64,000 bases of DNA from Cryobacterium mannosilyticum (GTDB lineage: Bacteria; Actinomycetota; Actinomycetes; Actinomycetales; Microbacteriaceae): the NCBI RefSeq assembly GCF_004402705.1, contig NZ_SOFM01000016.1, positions 155,960 to 219,959 on the forward strand. The letters run 5' to 3'. This document shows, piece by piece, positions 17,505-25,822 of the stretch. Both the position numbers and the translations under genes were made by a program. The notes below the pieces were generated by a model. The model was not told the origin of the DNA. It was given only the letters and a program-made list of their open reading frames with translations, and did no database searches. Every line of letters begins with the position of its first letter. Positions within the stretch are counted from its first letter, which is position 1.

Positions 17505-18754
17505 CCGACCTGCAGGCCGGCCGCACGCTTGCCCCGGCCGACTACATCTCCCTCGAGAACGACCACGCGGCGCACAACTACCATCCGCTGCCCGTCGTCG
17601 TCGCGTCCGGCGACGGCGCCTGGGTGACGGATGTCGACGGCAAGCGCTACCTGGATTGCCTGGCGGCGTACTCCGCGGTCAACTTCGGGCACTCCAACCC
17701 GGTGCTCCTCGAGGCCGCGCGCGCCCAGCTCGGCCGGATCACCCTCACCAGCCGCGCCTTCCACAACGACCAGCTCGGCCCGTTCGTCGCCGCGCTCGCG
17801 AAGCTCGCCGGCAAGGACATGGTCCTGCCGATGAACACCGGTGCCGAAGCGGTCGAGTCGGCGATCAAGGTCGCCAGGGCCTGGGGCTACCGGGTGAAGG
17901 GCGTCGCGGCCGGACTGGCCAACATCGTCGTGGCCGGCGAGAACTTCCACGGCCGCACCACCACGATCATCAGCTTCTCCGACGACGAGTCTGCCCGCAA
18001 GGACTTCGGGCCGTTCACGCCCGGGTTCCGCACGGTTCCCTACGGCGATGCCGCGGCGCTCGAGGCCGCGATCGACGAGAACACCGTCGCCGTGCTGCTC
18101 GAGCCGATCCAGGGCGAGGCCGGCATCGTCGTGCCGCCGGCGGACTACCTGCCCGCCGTGCGCGAGATCACGACCCGTCACAACGTGCTCTTCATCGCGG
18201 ATGAGATCCAGTCCGGCCTCGGCCGCACGGGTGCCACCTTCGCCTGCGACCTGGTCGGGGTCGTGCCCGACCTCTACCTGCTCGGCAAGGCCCTCGGCGG
18301 CGGCATCGTGCCGGTGTCCGCCGTGGTCGGCAACACGGACGTCCTCGGCGTGCTCCGCCCGGGCGAGCACGGCTCCACCTTCGGCGGCAACCCGCTCGCC
18401 GCGGCGGTCGGGCTCGCCGTGGTCGAGCTGCTCGCCACCGGCGAATACCAGGAGCGCGCGCGCGTCCTCGGCGCCCGGCTGCACGCCGGACTGCTGGGCC
18501 TGATCGGCCACGGGGTCGTCGCCGTGCGCGGCGCCGGACTCTGGGCCGGGATCGACATCGACCCGGCCCTGGCCTCGGGCCGTGCCGTCTGCGAGGCGCT
18601 GCTGGAGCGGGGTCTGCTCGCCAAGGACACCCACGGCTCGACCGTGCGGCTGGCCCCGCCGATCGTGGTCTCGGAAGAGGACATCGACTGGGCCGTCGCC
18701 CAGCTCGCCGCCGTGCTGACGGAGTTCGGGGCCGTGGAGCCCCGCCCGGAATAG
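17501..18754 (+). CDS. rocD: Ornithine-oxo-acid transaminase (RocD)
   Basis: This class III PLP aminotransferase (417 residues) moves the delta-amino group of ornithine to 2-oxoglutarate, giving glutamate semialdehyde. Visible signatures are NTGAEAVESAIKVARAWGY, the PLP-phosphate and ring contacts around FIADEIQSGLGRTG, and the Schiff-base lysine in LLGKALGGG. The ATG at 17501 overlaps the hydrolase stop by 4 nt, so the two are co-translated. The product equilibrates with P5C, the substrate of the second PutA domain encoded 9 kb away. Confidence 0.93.
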   Translation: MTDLQAGRTLAPADYISLENDHAAHNYHPLPVVVASGDGAWVTDVDGKRYLDCLAAYSAVNFGHSNPVLLEAARAQLGRITLTSRAFHNDQLGPFVAALAKLAGKDMVLPMNTGAEAVESAIKVARAWGYRVKGVAAGLANIVVAGENFHGRTTTIISFSDDESARKDFGPFTPGFRTVPYGDAAALEAAIDENTVAVLLEPIQGEAGIVVPPADYLPAVREITTRHNVLFIADEIQSGLGRTGATFACDLVGVVPDLYLLGKALGGGIVPVSAVVGNTDVLGVLRPGEHGSTFGGNPLAAAVGLAVVELLATGEYQERARVLGARLHAGLLGLIGHGVVAVRGAGLWAGIDIDPALASGRAVCEALLERGLLAKDTHGSTVRLAPPIVVSEEDIDWAVAQLAAVLTEFGAVEPRPE

Positions 18755-18776
18755 GGGTTCCGGACTGTTCCGCTCC

Positions 18777-18797
18777 GTGGTATCACAGTGGTACCAT
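18777..18797 (+). promoter_or_regulatory. Autoregulatory operator/promoter of the toxin-antitoxin pair
   Basis: Two direct repeats, GTGGTATCA (18777) and GTGGTACCA (18788), are spaced 11 bp, one helical turn. The second overlaps TACCAT (18792-18797), a -10-like box 6 nt from the antitoxin ATG. Tandem short repeats over the promoter are the usual target of ribbon-helix-helix antitoxins. Confidence 0.6.
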
Positions 18798-18803
18798 CTT
18801 GGC

Positions 18804-19010
18804 ATGGCCATGACCGTCAGACTCCCCCCGCCGATCGACTCCGCACTGGAGGAACTGGCTCGCCAGCGCCACACCTCGAAGCACGCCTTGCTCATTGAGG
18901 CGGCAGATCGTTTCACGCGCCAGGAGTCCAGGACGGAGCGTGTGCTCGTGAGCGTGGACGAGATAACCACGGAGTACTCAGAACTGCTGACCCGACTCGA
19001 AGACGCGTAG
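18804..19010 (+). CDS. Ribbon-helix-helix antitoxin of a Doc-type module
   Basis: The 68-residue protein starts MAMTVRLPPPIDSALEELAR, a CopG/Arc-type strand plus helix, followed by HTSKHALLIEAADRFTR and a short acidic tail (ITTEYSELLTRLEDA) that could cover the toxin. The gene lies 25 nt before a Doc-like toxin. Start at ATG 18804: TACCAT lies 6 nt upstream, so the transcript should be leaderless. The pair is a little less GC-rich than its neighbours and sits between metabolic genes, which would fit acquisition by transfer. Confidence 0.8.
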   Translation: MAMTVRLPPPIDSALEELARQRHTSKHALLIEAADRFTRQESRTERVLVSVDEITTEYSELLTRLEDA

Positions 19011-19035
19011 TCGCCTCGGGTCGGCGCACGCTTTC

Positions 19036-19539
19036 ATGGTGGACTACATCGAGCCGGAGCAGGCCGTGGCCGTTGTCGCGCACCTCGGACTGCACGTGCG
19101 CGACAAGGGGCTCCTCTTTTCTGCGCTCGCGCGCCCTGCGGCGGGCATGTTCGGCGAGGATGCGTATGCGGCCAGGGAGCTAAAGGCCGCCGCATTGATG
19201 TCGTCACTGGCACAGAATCATGCGTTGTTCGACGGAAACAAGCGGCTGTCCTGGATTCTGACCCTGGCATTTCTGCGACTGAACGGCTTTCGGGTCGTCA
19301 TGCCCACGGACGAGGCCTTCGACTTCGTGATCGCGGTGGCGCAGAGCCAGCTTGAGCTCGAAGAGATCGCGTCGACGCTGGCACGCCATCTCGTCGCCAC
19401 GACCCCGCGCCCGGCACCCCCGTCTGCCTCGACCGAAAAGGTCGATTTCGGCAAAGAAGGGCGGGTGGTAGCGGACGGCACTGCTGACCTCGACGATTCG
19501 GAGCGGCGGAGTGCTGCCCACCGCGTCACTCGGCCGTGA
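19036..19539 (+). CDS. doc: Doc/Fic-family toxin with C-terminal extension
   Basis: Fic-fold proteins transfer AMP or phosphate; Doc phosphorylates EF-Tu and stops translation. The core signature NHALFDGNKR has His62, Asp66, Gly67, Asn68, Lys69 and Arg70, a good match to Hx[FL]xDGNKR. The IEPEQAVAVV start and DAYAARELKAAALMSSL helix are Doc-like. At 167 residues it is about 40 longer than P1 Doc (126); the extra tail after ARHLVATTPRPAPP looks disordered. The partner is a ribbon-helix-helix antitoxin rather than the classical Phd. The target is not provable from sequence. Confidence 0.82.
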   Translation: MVDYIEPEQAVAVVAHLGLHVRDKGLLFSALARPAAGMFGEDAYAARELKAAALMSSLAQNHALFDGNKRLSWILTLAFLRLNGFRVVMPTDEAFDFVIAVAQSQLELEEIASTLARHLVATTPRPAPPSASTEKVDFGKEGRVVADGTADLDDSERRSAAHRVTRP

Positions 19540-19561
19540 AGCGAGAATCTGAGCGCATCGG

Positions 19562-20821
19562 TCAGGTGGTGGCGGGGATGCCGGCCGACCGGTCGATCGG
19601 CGTCAGCCGGGCGAGCTGGGTGACGTGGCCGGGTTCGAGTTCCTCGAGCGAGTTCACGCCCAGCAGCCGCATGGTGCGGGTGATCTGGCCGGAGAGGATC
19701 TCGATGGCCCGGTCGACGCCGGCCTCGCCGCCGGCCATCAGCCCGTAGAGGTAGGCACGGCCGACGAGGGTGAAGCGGGCGCCGAGGGCCACGGCGGCGA
19801 CGATGTCGGCACCGCTCATGATGCCCGTGTCCAGGTGCACTTCGAGGTCGGTCCCGACCTCGCGGACCACCCGCGGCAGGAGGTGGAACGGGATCGGGGC
19901 CCGGTCGAGCTGCCGGCCGCCGTGGTTGGAGAGGATGATGCCGTCGACGCCGAGTTCGGCCAGCCGGGTCGCATCCGCCACGGTCTGCACGCCCTTGACG
20001 ACGATCTTGCCCGGCCACTGCGCGGTGATCCAGGCGAGGTCTTCGAACGTGACGGTCGGGTCGAACATGGTGTCGAGGAGGTCGCCGATCGTGCCGCTCC
20101 ACCGGTCGAGGGAGGCGAAGGCGAGGGGTTCGGTGGTGAGGAAGTTGATCCACCACTCCGGCCGGGGCAGCGCGTTCAGCACCGTGCCCACCGTCAGGGC
20201 GGGCGGGATCGAGAACCCGTTGCGCTTGTCCCGGAGCCGGGCGCCCGCGATGGGCACGTCCACGGTCACCAGCAGGGTGTCGAAGCCGGCCTTCGCGGCC
20301 CGGTCGACGAGGGCCATCGACCGGTCGCGGTCCTTCCACATGTACAGCTGGAACCAGTTGCGCCCGGCCGGGTTCGCCGCCTTGACGTCTTCGATCGACG
20401 TGGTTCCCATGGTCGACAGCGAGAACGGGATGCCGGCCTTCGCGGCCGCGTGGGCGCCGGCGGTCTCACCCTCGGTCTGCATCATCCGGGTGAAGCCGGT
20501 CGGCGCGATCCCGAACGGCAGCGCCACGGGGGCGCCGAGCACATCCCAGCCGGTGGAGACCGCCGACACGTCGCGGAGGATCGCCGGGTGGAACTCGATG
20601 TCCTCGAACGCCTGGCGAGCCCGGGCGAGGGAGATCTCCGACTCCGCCGCGCCGTCGGTGTACTCGAACGCGGCCTTCGGCGTGCGGCGCTTCGCGATCG
20701 TGCGCAGGTCGTGGATGGTCAGCGCGGCCTCGAGCCGGCGCTTCCTCGCGTTCAGCTCCGGCGCCTTGAACTTCATCAGGGGGGCCAGGTCTGCGATCTT
20801 GGGGATTCGTCGTTGAACCAT
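19562..20821 (-). CDS. lldD: FMN-dependent L-lactate dehydrogenase / alpha-hydroxy-acid oxidase
   Basis: The 419-residue protein is an (S)-2-hydroxy-acid dehydrogenase: FEYTDGAAESEISLARARQA near the N-terminus, FGIAPTGFTRMM for FMN binding, LVTVDVPIAGARLRDKRNGF, IVVKGVQTVADA, and catalytic His plus substrate Arg in SNHGGRQLD. It lies 48 nt downstream of a FadR-type regulator gene with an LldR-like operator, which makes L-lactate the most likely substrate and the respiratory chain the likely acceptor. A glycolate or mandelate relative cannot be excluded by sequence alone. Confidence 0.88.
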   Translation of the reverse strand: MVQRRIPKIADLAPLMKFKAPELNARKRRLEAALTIHDLRTIAKRRTPKAAFEYTDGAAESEISLARARQAFEDIEFHPAILRDVSAVSTGWDVLGAPVALPFGIAPTGFTRMMQTEGETAGAHAAAKAGIPFSLSTMGTTSIEDVKAANPAGRNWFQLYMWKDRDRSMALVDRAAKAGFDTLLVTVDVPIAGARLRDKRNGFSIPPALTVGTVLNALPRPEWWINFLTTEPLAFASLDRWSGTIGDLLDTMFDPTVTFEDLAWITAQWPGKIVVKGVQTVADATRLAELGVDGIILSNHGGRQLDRAPIPFHLLPRVVREVGTDLEVHLDTGIMSGADIVAAVALGARFTLVGRAYLYGLMAGGEAGVDRAIEILSGQITRTMRLLGVNSLEELEPGHVTQLARLTPIDRSAGIPATT

Positions 20822-20869
20822 CAGTGGGTGTCCGTTCGGTGGGGGTCAGGTGGGTTCCGGTCCACGCGG

Positions 20870-21586
20870 TCAGGCGTGGAGCGGGTGGTCGTGGGTTTCG
20901 GCGTAGTAGCCCTCGATGTGGGCGACGATCCGCGCGCGGGCCGGCTCGGGCTCGGCGGCGGCGATGGCGGCGAGGATTCCCCGGTGTTCGGCCCGGAGGC
21001 GGGCGGACGTCTCCGGCCAGGAGGCCAGGCCGAGCGCGCCGGCCCGCGCGTAGCCCTCGATGGCATTCCGGAGCCCGGCCATCGTGGCGGTGATCACCTG
21101 GTTGCCGGAGGCGGTGGCCAGGGAGAGGTGGAACTGGGTGTCGAGCGCGAGGAACTCGGCCTCGGTCAGGTCGGGGGCGTCCATCGCGTCGAGCAGCTGC
21201 GCCGAACCGGCGAGGTCGGGGCGCGCGGATGCCCCGGCCAGCTCGGCCACCACCGCCGCCTCCAGGATGAGCCGGGTCTTCACCACGTCGGCGACCGGGA
21301 ATCCCTGCGCCGCGACCTGCAGCCGCATCAGGGCCGACATTCCGCCGCCGGGCAGGGCGACGATGATCGCCCCGGCCGAGGGGCCGGATCCTGCCGCCGT
21401 GCGGATCAGCCCGAGCACCTCGAGCACTCGGAGCGCCTCGCGCACGCTGGACCGTCCGACGCCCAGGTCGGCGGCGAGGGCACGCTCGGCGGGGAGGTGG
21501 TCGCCGGGGGAGAGCCGGCCGGAGAGGAGGTCGGCTTCGATGCTTTCCAGCACGACTTCCCAGGCGCGACGCTCGGTGCCTGGCAC
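20870..21586 (-). CDS. lldR: FadR/LldR-type GntR regulator
   Basis: The 238-residue protein has an N-terminal GntR helix-turn-helix (LSPGDHLPAERALAADLGVG, then RSSVREALRVLEVLGLIRT) and an all-helical FCD effector domain (TEAEFLALDTQFHLSLATAS, AEHRGILAAI). AGGAGG 5 nt before the GTG at 21586 sets the start. It is co-directional with lldD, 48 nt apart, so they likely form an lldR-lldD operon. A FadR-subfamily palindrome lies 49 nt upstream of the gene (21635-21647). Lactate as the effector is inferred from context. Confidence 0.87.
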   Translation of the reverse strand: MPGTERRAWEVVLESIEADLLSGRLSPGDHLPAERALAADLGVGRSSVREALRVLEVLGLIRTAAGSGPSAGAIIVALPGGGMSALMRLQVAAQGFPVADVVKTRLILEAAVVAELAGASARPDLAGSAQLLDAMDAPDLTEAEFLALDTQFHLSLATASGNQVITATMAGLRNAIEGYARAGALGLASWPETSARLRAEHRGILAAIAAAEPEPARARIVAHIEGYYAETHDHPLHA

Positions 21587-21634
21587 AGGGTCCTCCTCGG
21601 CGTGGGGCGGCAGCCGCGCTGAGAGCCGGCGGCT

Positions 21635-21647
21635 GTGGTCTGACCAC
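21635..21647. promoter_or_regulatory. FadR-subfamily operator (LldR site)
   Basis: GTGGTC-T-GACCAC is a perfect palindrome around one base and contains TGGTCnGACCA, the known core bound by many FadR/LldR-type GntR proteins. It lies upstream of lldR-lldD, consistent with self-repression relieved by lactate. Confidence 0.65.
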
Positions 21648-21717
21648 GCTACACGGCGAGACCGGTTCGGTCCACCACGTCGGGTGAGGTCACGTCTCAG
21701 CCGCCGCCGGCATCCGG

Positions 21718-22764
21718 CTACCGGGTGTACGGGCGGGGGAGCGCGAGGCCCCGGTCGGCCATGATCTGGCGCACCCGGCTGGGGTAGTCCGTGATGATAC
21801 CGTCGACGCCCTCGTCCATCAGGGTGCTGACGTCGGCCGGCTCGTTGACGGTCCACGGGATCACCGGGAGGCCGAGGGAATGCGCCTCCTCGATCATCGC
21901 CGGGGTGGCCGAGGCGAAGTTCGGCGAGATGACGTCGTAGCCCTGGGCGGCGGCGGCCTGCGCGAGGGAACCGTTGAACGTGTCGATGTCGATCCCCCCG
22001 AGGTTCGGGCTCATGCCGGGTGCTCCCACGCCCAGCCAGACGTCACCGCTGGACAGGGCGACCAGGGCGAGATCCGGCGCGATCTCCCGGGTGAGATTCA
22101 GGGATGCCCAGTCGAAGCTCTGCAGGGTGGTGCGCCCGGCCAGGCCGGACCCCTCGATCTCGAGGACGACCGCACGGGTCAGGGCCGCCATCTCGTCGGC
22201 GCCGTCGGGGCCGGCCACCTCGACCTTGGTTTCCACGTTGAGGCGAACCTTCCGGGCGTCGTACTCGTCGACCAGGGCGAAGACGTCCTGCAGCAGGGCG
22301 ATGCGGTTCCCCGCGATCACGGTCTGGGTGGGGAAGCCGGGAAGCTGCTGGTAGCCGCAGTCCATCGTGCGGATCTGGGCCAGGGTGAGGTCACGCACCC
22401 GGTCGTTCGCATAGGGGAATGCCGGATCGCCGGCGAAGGCCGGGGCGGTGTCCGCGCACTTGGCGGCCGTCATGATGTCGTCGTGCCAGACCACGACCTG
22501 GTCGTCCCGGGTCAGGTGGGTGTCCAGCTCGAGGGTCGACACGCCCAGCTCCAGGGAACGGGCGAACGCGGCCGTCGACTCTTCGGTCCACTCGCCACGC
22601 CCACCGCGGTGCGCCTGCAGGTCGAAGGAGGAGTGTCGGTCGGCTCCGTGGCCGTCGTCTTCCGGGCGGGATTCGGCGGCCATGGCCGGTGTGGCCAGCG
22701 TGGTCGCGACCAGTGCCGCGGAGAGCGCGGCCGTGACGGCGGTTGTGATAAGGATTGAGCGCAT
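21718..22764 (-). CDS. Secreted glycerophosphodiester phosphodiesterase
   Basis: The 348-residue exported enzyme should hydrolyse glycerophosphodiesters to glycerol-3-phosphate and an alcohol outside the membrane. A signal peptide runs to about residue 29 (ATPAMA then AES). The GDPD TIM-barrel motifs are present: LQAHRGGRGEWTEES, LELDTHLTRDDQVVVWHDD with metal-binding Glu/Asp and catalytic His, and the late IIPWTVN-like segment (LPVIPWTVNEPADV). AGGGGGA lies 7-8 nt before the ATG at 22764. Monocistronic. Confidence 0.9.
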   Translation of the reverse strand: MRSILITTAVTAALSAALVATTLATPAMAAESRPEDDGHGADRHSSFDLQAHRGGRGEWTEESTAAFARSLELGVSTLELDTHLTRDDQVVVWHDDIMTAAKCADTAPAFAGDPAFPYANDRVRDLTLAQIRTMDCGYQQLPGFPTQTVIAGNRIALLQDVFALVDEYDARKVRLNVETKVEVAGPDGADEMAALTRAVVLEIEGSGLAGRTTLQSFDWASLNLTREIAPDLALVALSSGDVWLGVGAPGMSPNLGGIDIDTFNGSLAQAAAAQGYDVISPNFASATPAMIEEAHSLGLPVIPWTVNEPADVSTLMDEGVDGIITDYPSRVRQIMADRGLALPRPYTR

Positions 22765-22971
22765 TGCGGGGTCCCCCTGGTGGAGCCGGTGCCGGGGCGG
22801 CGAAGCGCCGCCCACCCGGCCACCGTAGGAACCGGAGGTTGCCGGGCAGGGCCGGCTTGCTGTCTCCGCGGTGAACGGGCGGGGCAATCCGGGCGGCGCC
22901 GGGCGGCCAGTCCGTTGTCCGTTCTCCGTTCAGCGACCCGCGCTACGCTTCAGCCACCGAAGGAGGCCACC

Positions 22972-23730
22972 ATGAGCACCGCGCCACAACTCGTCGATCT
23001 CACCCTGCCGGGGGCGTCCGGAGGCAGCGCGGGGCTCACCGCCCTCCTCGGCATTCCGGCCGGGAACGGCCCGTGGCCCGGGGTGGTGCTCGTGCACGAG
23101 GCATTCGGGCTGACCGATGTGATGCGGCGCCAGGTGGCCAGGATGGCCGAGGCCGGCTACCTGGCCCTGATGCCCGACCTGTTCACCGAGGGCGGACCGC
23201 GCAAGTGCCTCACCGCGACATTCCGTGCTCTCCAGGCCGGCGAGGGCCGCGCGTTCGTCGACATCGAGTCCGCGCGCCGGTTCCTGCTCGATCGGCCGGA
23301 CTGCACCGGCGAGGTCGGAGTGCTCGGCTTCTGCCTGGGCGGCGGCTTCGCCCTGGTGGCAGCCGCACGCGGCTTCGACGCGGCATCCGTCAACTACGGG
23401 CGTCTGCCCAAGGACCTCGACGACGCGCTCGCCGGGGCCTGCCCGATCGTGGCCAGCTACGGCGCGACCGACGCGTCGCTGAGGGGAGCCGCCGGCACGC
23501 TCGAGGCCGCGCTCGTGCGGCGCGGGATCCCGCACGACGTCACGGAGTACCCGGGCGCCGGGCATGCCTTCCTCAACGACGCCGAGAGCGGGCCGCCGGT
23601 GCTGCGATTCGTGCTCAAGCGCATCCTCGGTGCCGGGCCGGACCCGGTGGCCGCGGCCGACGCGTGGCAGCGGATCGACGCCTTCTTCGGGGAGCACCTG
23701 GCCACCCCGAAGGAGGCGCCCTCCAGCTAA
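22972..23730 (+). CDS. Dienelactone hydrolase family protein
   Basis: The 252-residue alpha/beta hydrolase has VVLVHEAFGLTDVMRRQVAR, the nucleophile Cys in GFCLGGGFAL, and the late His in YPGAGHAFLND. The Cys nucleophile and HEAFGL match dienelactone hydrolases. No aromatic ring-cleavage genes are nearby, so the substrate is unknown; many relatives are general carboxymethylenebutenolidase-like esterases. AGGAGG 6 nt before the ATG supports the start. Confidence 0.88.
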   Translation: MSTAPQLVDLTLPGASGGSAGLTALLGIPAGNGPWPGVVLVHEAFGLTDVMRRQVARMAEAGYLALMPDLFTEGGPRKCLTATFRALQAGEGRAFVDIESARRFLLDRPDCTGEVGVLGFCLGGGFALVAAARGFDAASVNYGRLPKDLDDALAGACPIVASYGATDASLRGAAGTLEAALVRRGIPHDVTEYPGAGHAFLNDAESGPPVLRFVLKRILGAGPDPVAAADAWQRIDAFFGEHLATPKEAPSS

Positions 23731-23836
23731 AGGGCCGCCTGGAGCGCCGGCTCCGCGGTCGTCGCCTCGGCCGCCTTCGCCTGGGAGGCCTCCAGCAGAC
23801 GTCGGTGTGGCCCGGGTCCTCGAGCGGCCCGGCGAC

Positions 23837-24232
23837 TCAGACGAACATCAGCACGAAGCCGAGCACGGCCGCGGCCAGGCCGGTGCCGAGCAGGATCAGC
23901 CCGGTCAGCCGCAGCCCCTTGCCCTCGATCTCCGGCGCATGGGTGCGGCAGTGCCAGGGCGTCCGGGAATTGAACCAGAGCGGAACATCCTGCCCGGGCG
24001 AAAGCCGGTGGGTCTCGTGGGTGGTCGCGGGGCACTCGTGCACTTCGCCGTCCTGGTCGAACCAGCGGATGACGGTTCCCGGCCCCGACGCGGCGATCAC
24101 CCCGTCGGCCGGGATCCACCGCCCCTTGATCCCGCGCACGAACGCCCCCGCCAGATAGAGGGTCACGCCGAGGACCAGGCCGACCAGGGACAGCACCTCG
24201 CTGATGAGCGAGATGAGTGAGTGTGTGTCCAA
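23837..24232 (-). CDS. Small two-pass membrane protein, DUF3592-like
   Basis: The 131-residue protein has a membrane helix near the N-terminus (EVLSLVGLVLGVTLYLAGAF) and another at the C-terminus (LTGLILLGTGLAAAVLGFVL). Between them is an external beta-rich segment (GTVIRWFDQDGEVHECPATT) containing HRLSPGQDVPLWFN. That layout resembles DUF3592 proteins. The best start is the TTG at 24232 because GGAGGGG lies 7 nt upstream. No function is known. The gene is divergent from the peptide transporter. Confidence 0.6.
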   Translation of the reverse strand: MDTHSLISLISEVLSLVGLVLGVTLYLAGAFVRGIKGRWIPADGVIAASGPGTVIRWFDQDGEVHECPATTHETHRLSPGQDVPLWFNSRTPWHCRTHAPEIEGKGLRLTGLILLGTGLAAAVLGFVLMFV

Positions 24233-24336
24233 TCCGGCCCCTCCGGCAGAAGCAATGCTGCTTTTCCGATCGTATCGTGTGCGGCCGAACCCCCGCCGAT
24301 GCCCCCAAAACAGGGGGCACGCGGTAAGGTCGGGCA

Positions 24337-25803
24337 ATGAGCACGGTCGCGGAACGAACCCCCACCCATGAGGACAGCAGCTTTCTGGGGCAGCCGCGCG
24401 CGCTCGCCAACATCTTCGGGGTGGAGATGTGGGAGCGGTTCTCCTTCTACGGTATGCAGGGCATCCTGCTGCTCTACTTGTACTACTCGGCGACCCGGGG
24501 CGGCCTGGGAATCCCCCAGGCGACGGCCGCCGGCATCGTCGGCGCGTACGGCGGCGGGGTGTACCTGTCGACCATCCTCGGCGCCTGGATCGCGGACCGC
24601 CTGGTCGGCTCGGAGCGGGTGCTCTTCTTCAGCGCCATCGTCATCGCGGTGGGCCATCTCGCGCTCTCGCTCATCCCCGGGATTGCCGGGGTCACGGTCG
24701 GGCTGATCCTGATCGCGCTCGGCAGCGGTGGGCTCAAGGCAAACGCCACCTCCGTCGTCGGCGCGTTGTACCGACGTGACGATCCTCGGCTCGACGCGGG
24801 CTTCTCCCTGTTCTACCTCGGCATCAACCTCGGGGCCTTCTTCGGCCCCATCCTGACCGGGCTGCTCCAGTCCACCCTCGGCTTCCACTTCGGCTTCGGC
24901 CTCGCGGCCGTGGGCATGACGATCGGCCTGGTGCAGTACTCCTTCGGGCGGAAGCGCCTGCCGGAGGTCGTGCACCACGTGCCCAACCCGCTCCCGGCCG
25001 AACGCACGCTGCCGTACCTCGTCTCGGCCCTGGCCGCCGTCGCGGCGATCGTCGTGCTCGTGATGGTCGGCGTCATCACTCCGACCAGCCTCGTCACCAT
25101 CGTGATCGGCCTCACCGTGATCGCGACGATCAGTTACTTCGTCGTCATCCTCCGCAGCCGCCGGATCACCGCCGTCGAACGCAAACGCGTCTACGCGTTC
25201 ATCCCGCTGTTCCTCGCCAGCGCCGCATTCTGGTCGTTGTCACAGCAGCAGTTCACCGTGGTCACCATCTACGCCGATGAGCGCCTCAACCGCGACCTGT
25301 TCGGCTGGGTGCTCCCGGTGTCCTGGGTGCAATCGTTCAACCCGATCTTCATCATCCTGCTGTCCGGCGCGTTCGCGGCCCTGTGGACCCGCTGGGGGTC
25401 CCGCCAGCCGTCGACACCGGTCAAGTTCGCGATCGGGACCGCGGTGATGGGCGTCGCCTTCCTGATCTTCCTTCCCTTCACCGGCGGCGGCGCGAACTCG
25501 ACGCCGCTGGCAGCGATGGTCGGCATCCTGCTCGTGCTCACCGTGGCCGAGCTCCTGATCGGCCCGGTCGGCCTGTCGATCACGACCAAGCTCGCCCCCG
25601 AGCCGTTCAAGACCCAGATGGTGGCGCTGTTCTTCCTGTCGATCGCGCTCGGCACCGCCGTCTCCGGAGGGCTGGCCCAGTGGTACACGACGGTCCCGGA
25701 GACGGTGTACTTCAGCGTGATCGGCGGCGTCGCCATCGCGCTCGGCCTGCTGCTCGCGCTGATCTCCCGGCCGATCCTGCGCCTGATGGACGGCGTGCGC
25801 TGA
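24337..25803 (+). CDS. POT-family proton-coupled oligopeptide transporter
   Basis: The 488-residue, 12-14-helix protein imports di- and tripeptides with protons. The POT signature is present in helix 1 (EMWERFSFYGMQGILLLYLY, a variant of ExxERFxYY), as are GSGGLKANATSVVGALY and FYLGINLGAFFGPILTG. The C-terminal half has the usual KMAPE-like segment (TTKLAPEPFKTQMVALFFLS). TAAGGT is exactly 6 nt before the ATG with no Shine-Dalgarno sequence, so the mRNA is probably leaderless. It converges on the MFS gene across a strong hairpin. Confidence 0.92.
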   Translation: MSTVAERTPTHEDSSFLGQPRALANIFGVEMWERFSFYGMQGILLLYLYYSATRGGLGIPQATAAGIVGAYGGGVYLSTILGAWIADRLVGSERVLFFSAIVIAVGHLALSLIPGIAGVTVGLILIALGSGGLKANATSVVGALYRRDDPRLDAGFSLFYLGINLGAFFGPILTGLLQSTLGFHFGFGLAAVGMTIGLVQYSFGRKRLPEVVHHVPNPLPAERTLPYLVSALAAVAAIVVLVMVGVITPTSLVTIVIGLTVIATISYFVVILRSRRITAVERKRVYAFIPLFLASAAFWSLSQQQFTVVTIYADERLNRDLFGWVLPVSWVQSFNPIFIILLSGAFAALWTRWGSRQPSTPVKFAIGTAVMGVAFLIFLPFTGGGANSTPLAAMVGILLVLTVAELLIGPVGLSITTKLAPEPFKTQMVALFFLSIALGTAVSGGLAQWYTTVPETVYFSVIGGVAIALGLLLALISRPILRLMDGVR

Positions 25804-25822
25804 CGCCGCCGCCTCGGCGGCG
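25804..25822. terminator. Hairpin between convergent transporter genes
   Basis: CGCCGCCG and CGGCGGCG form a perfect 8-bp stem around a CCT loop directly after the POT stop. No U-tract follows, so strength is uncertain. Confidence 0.55.
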
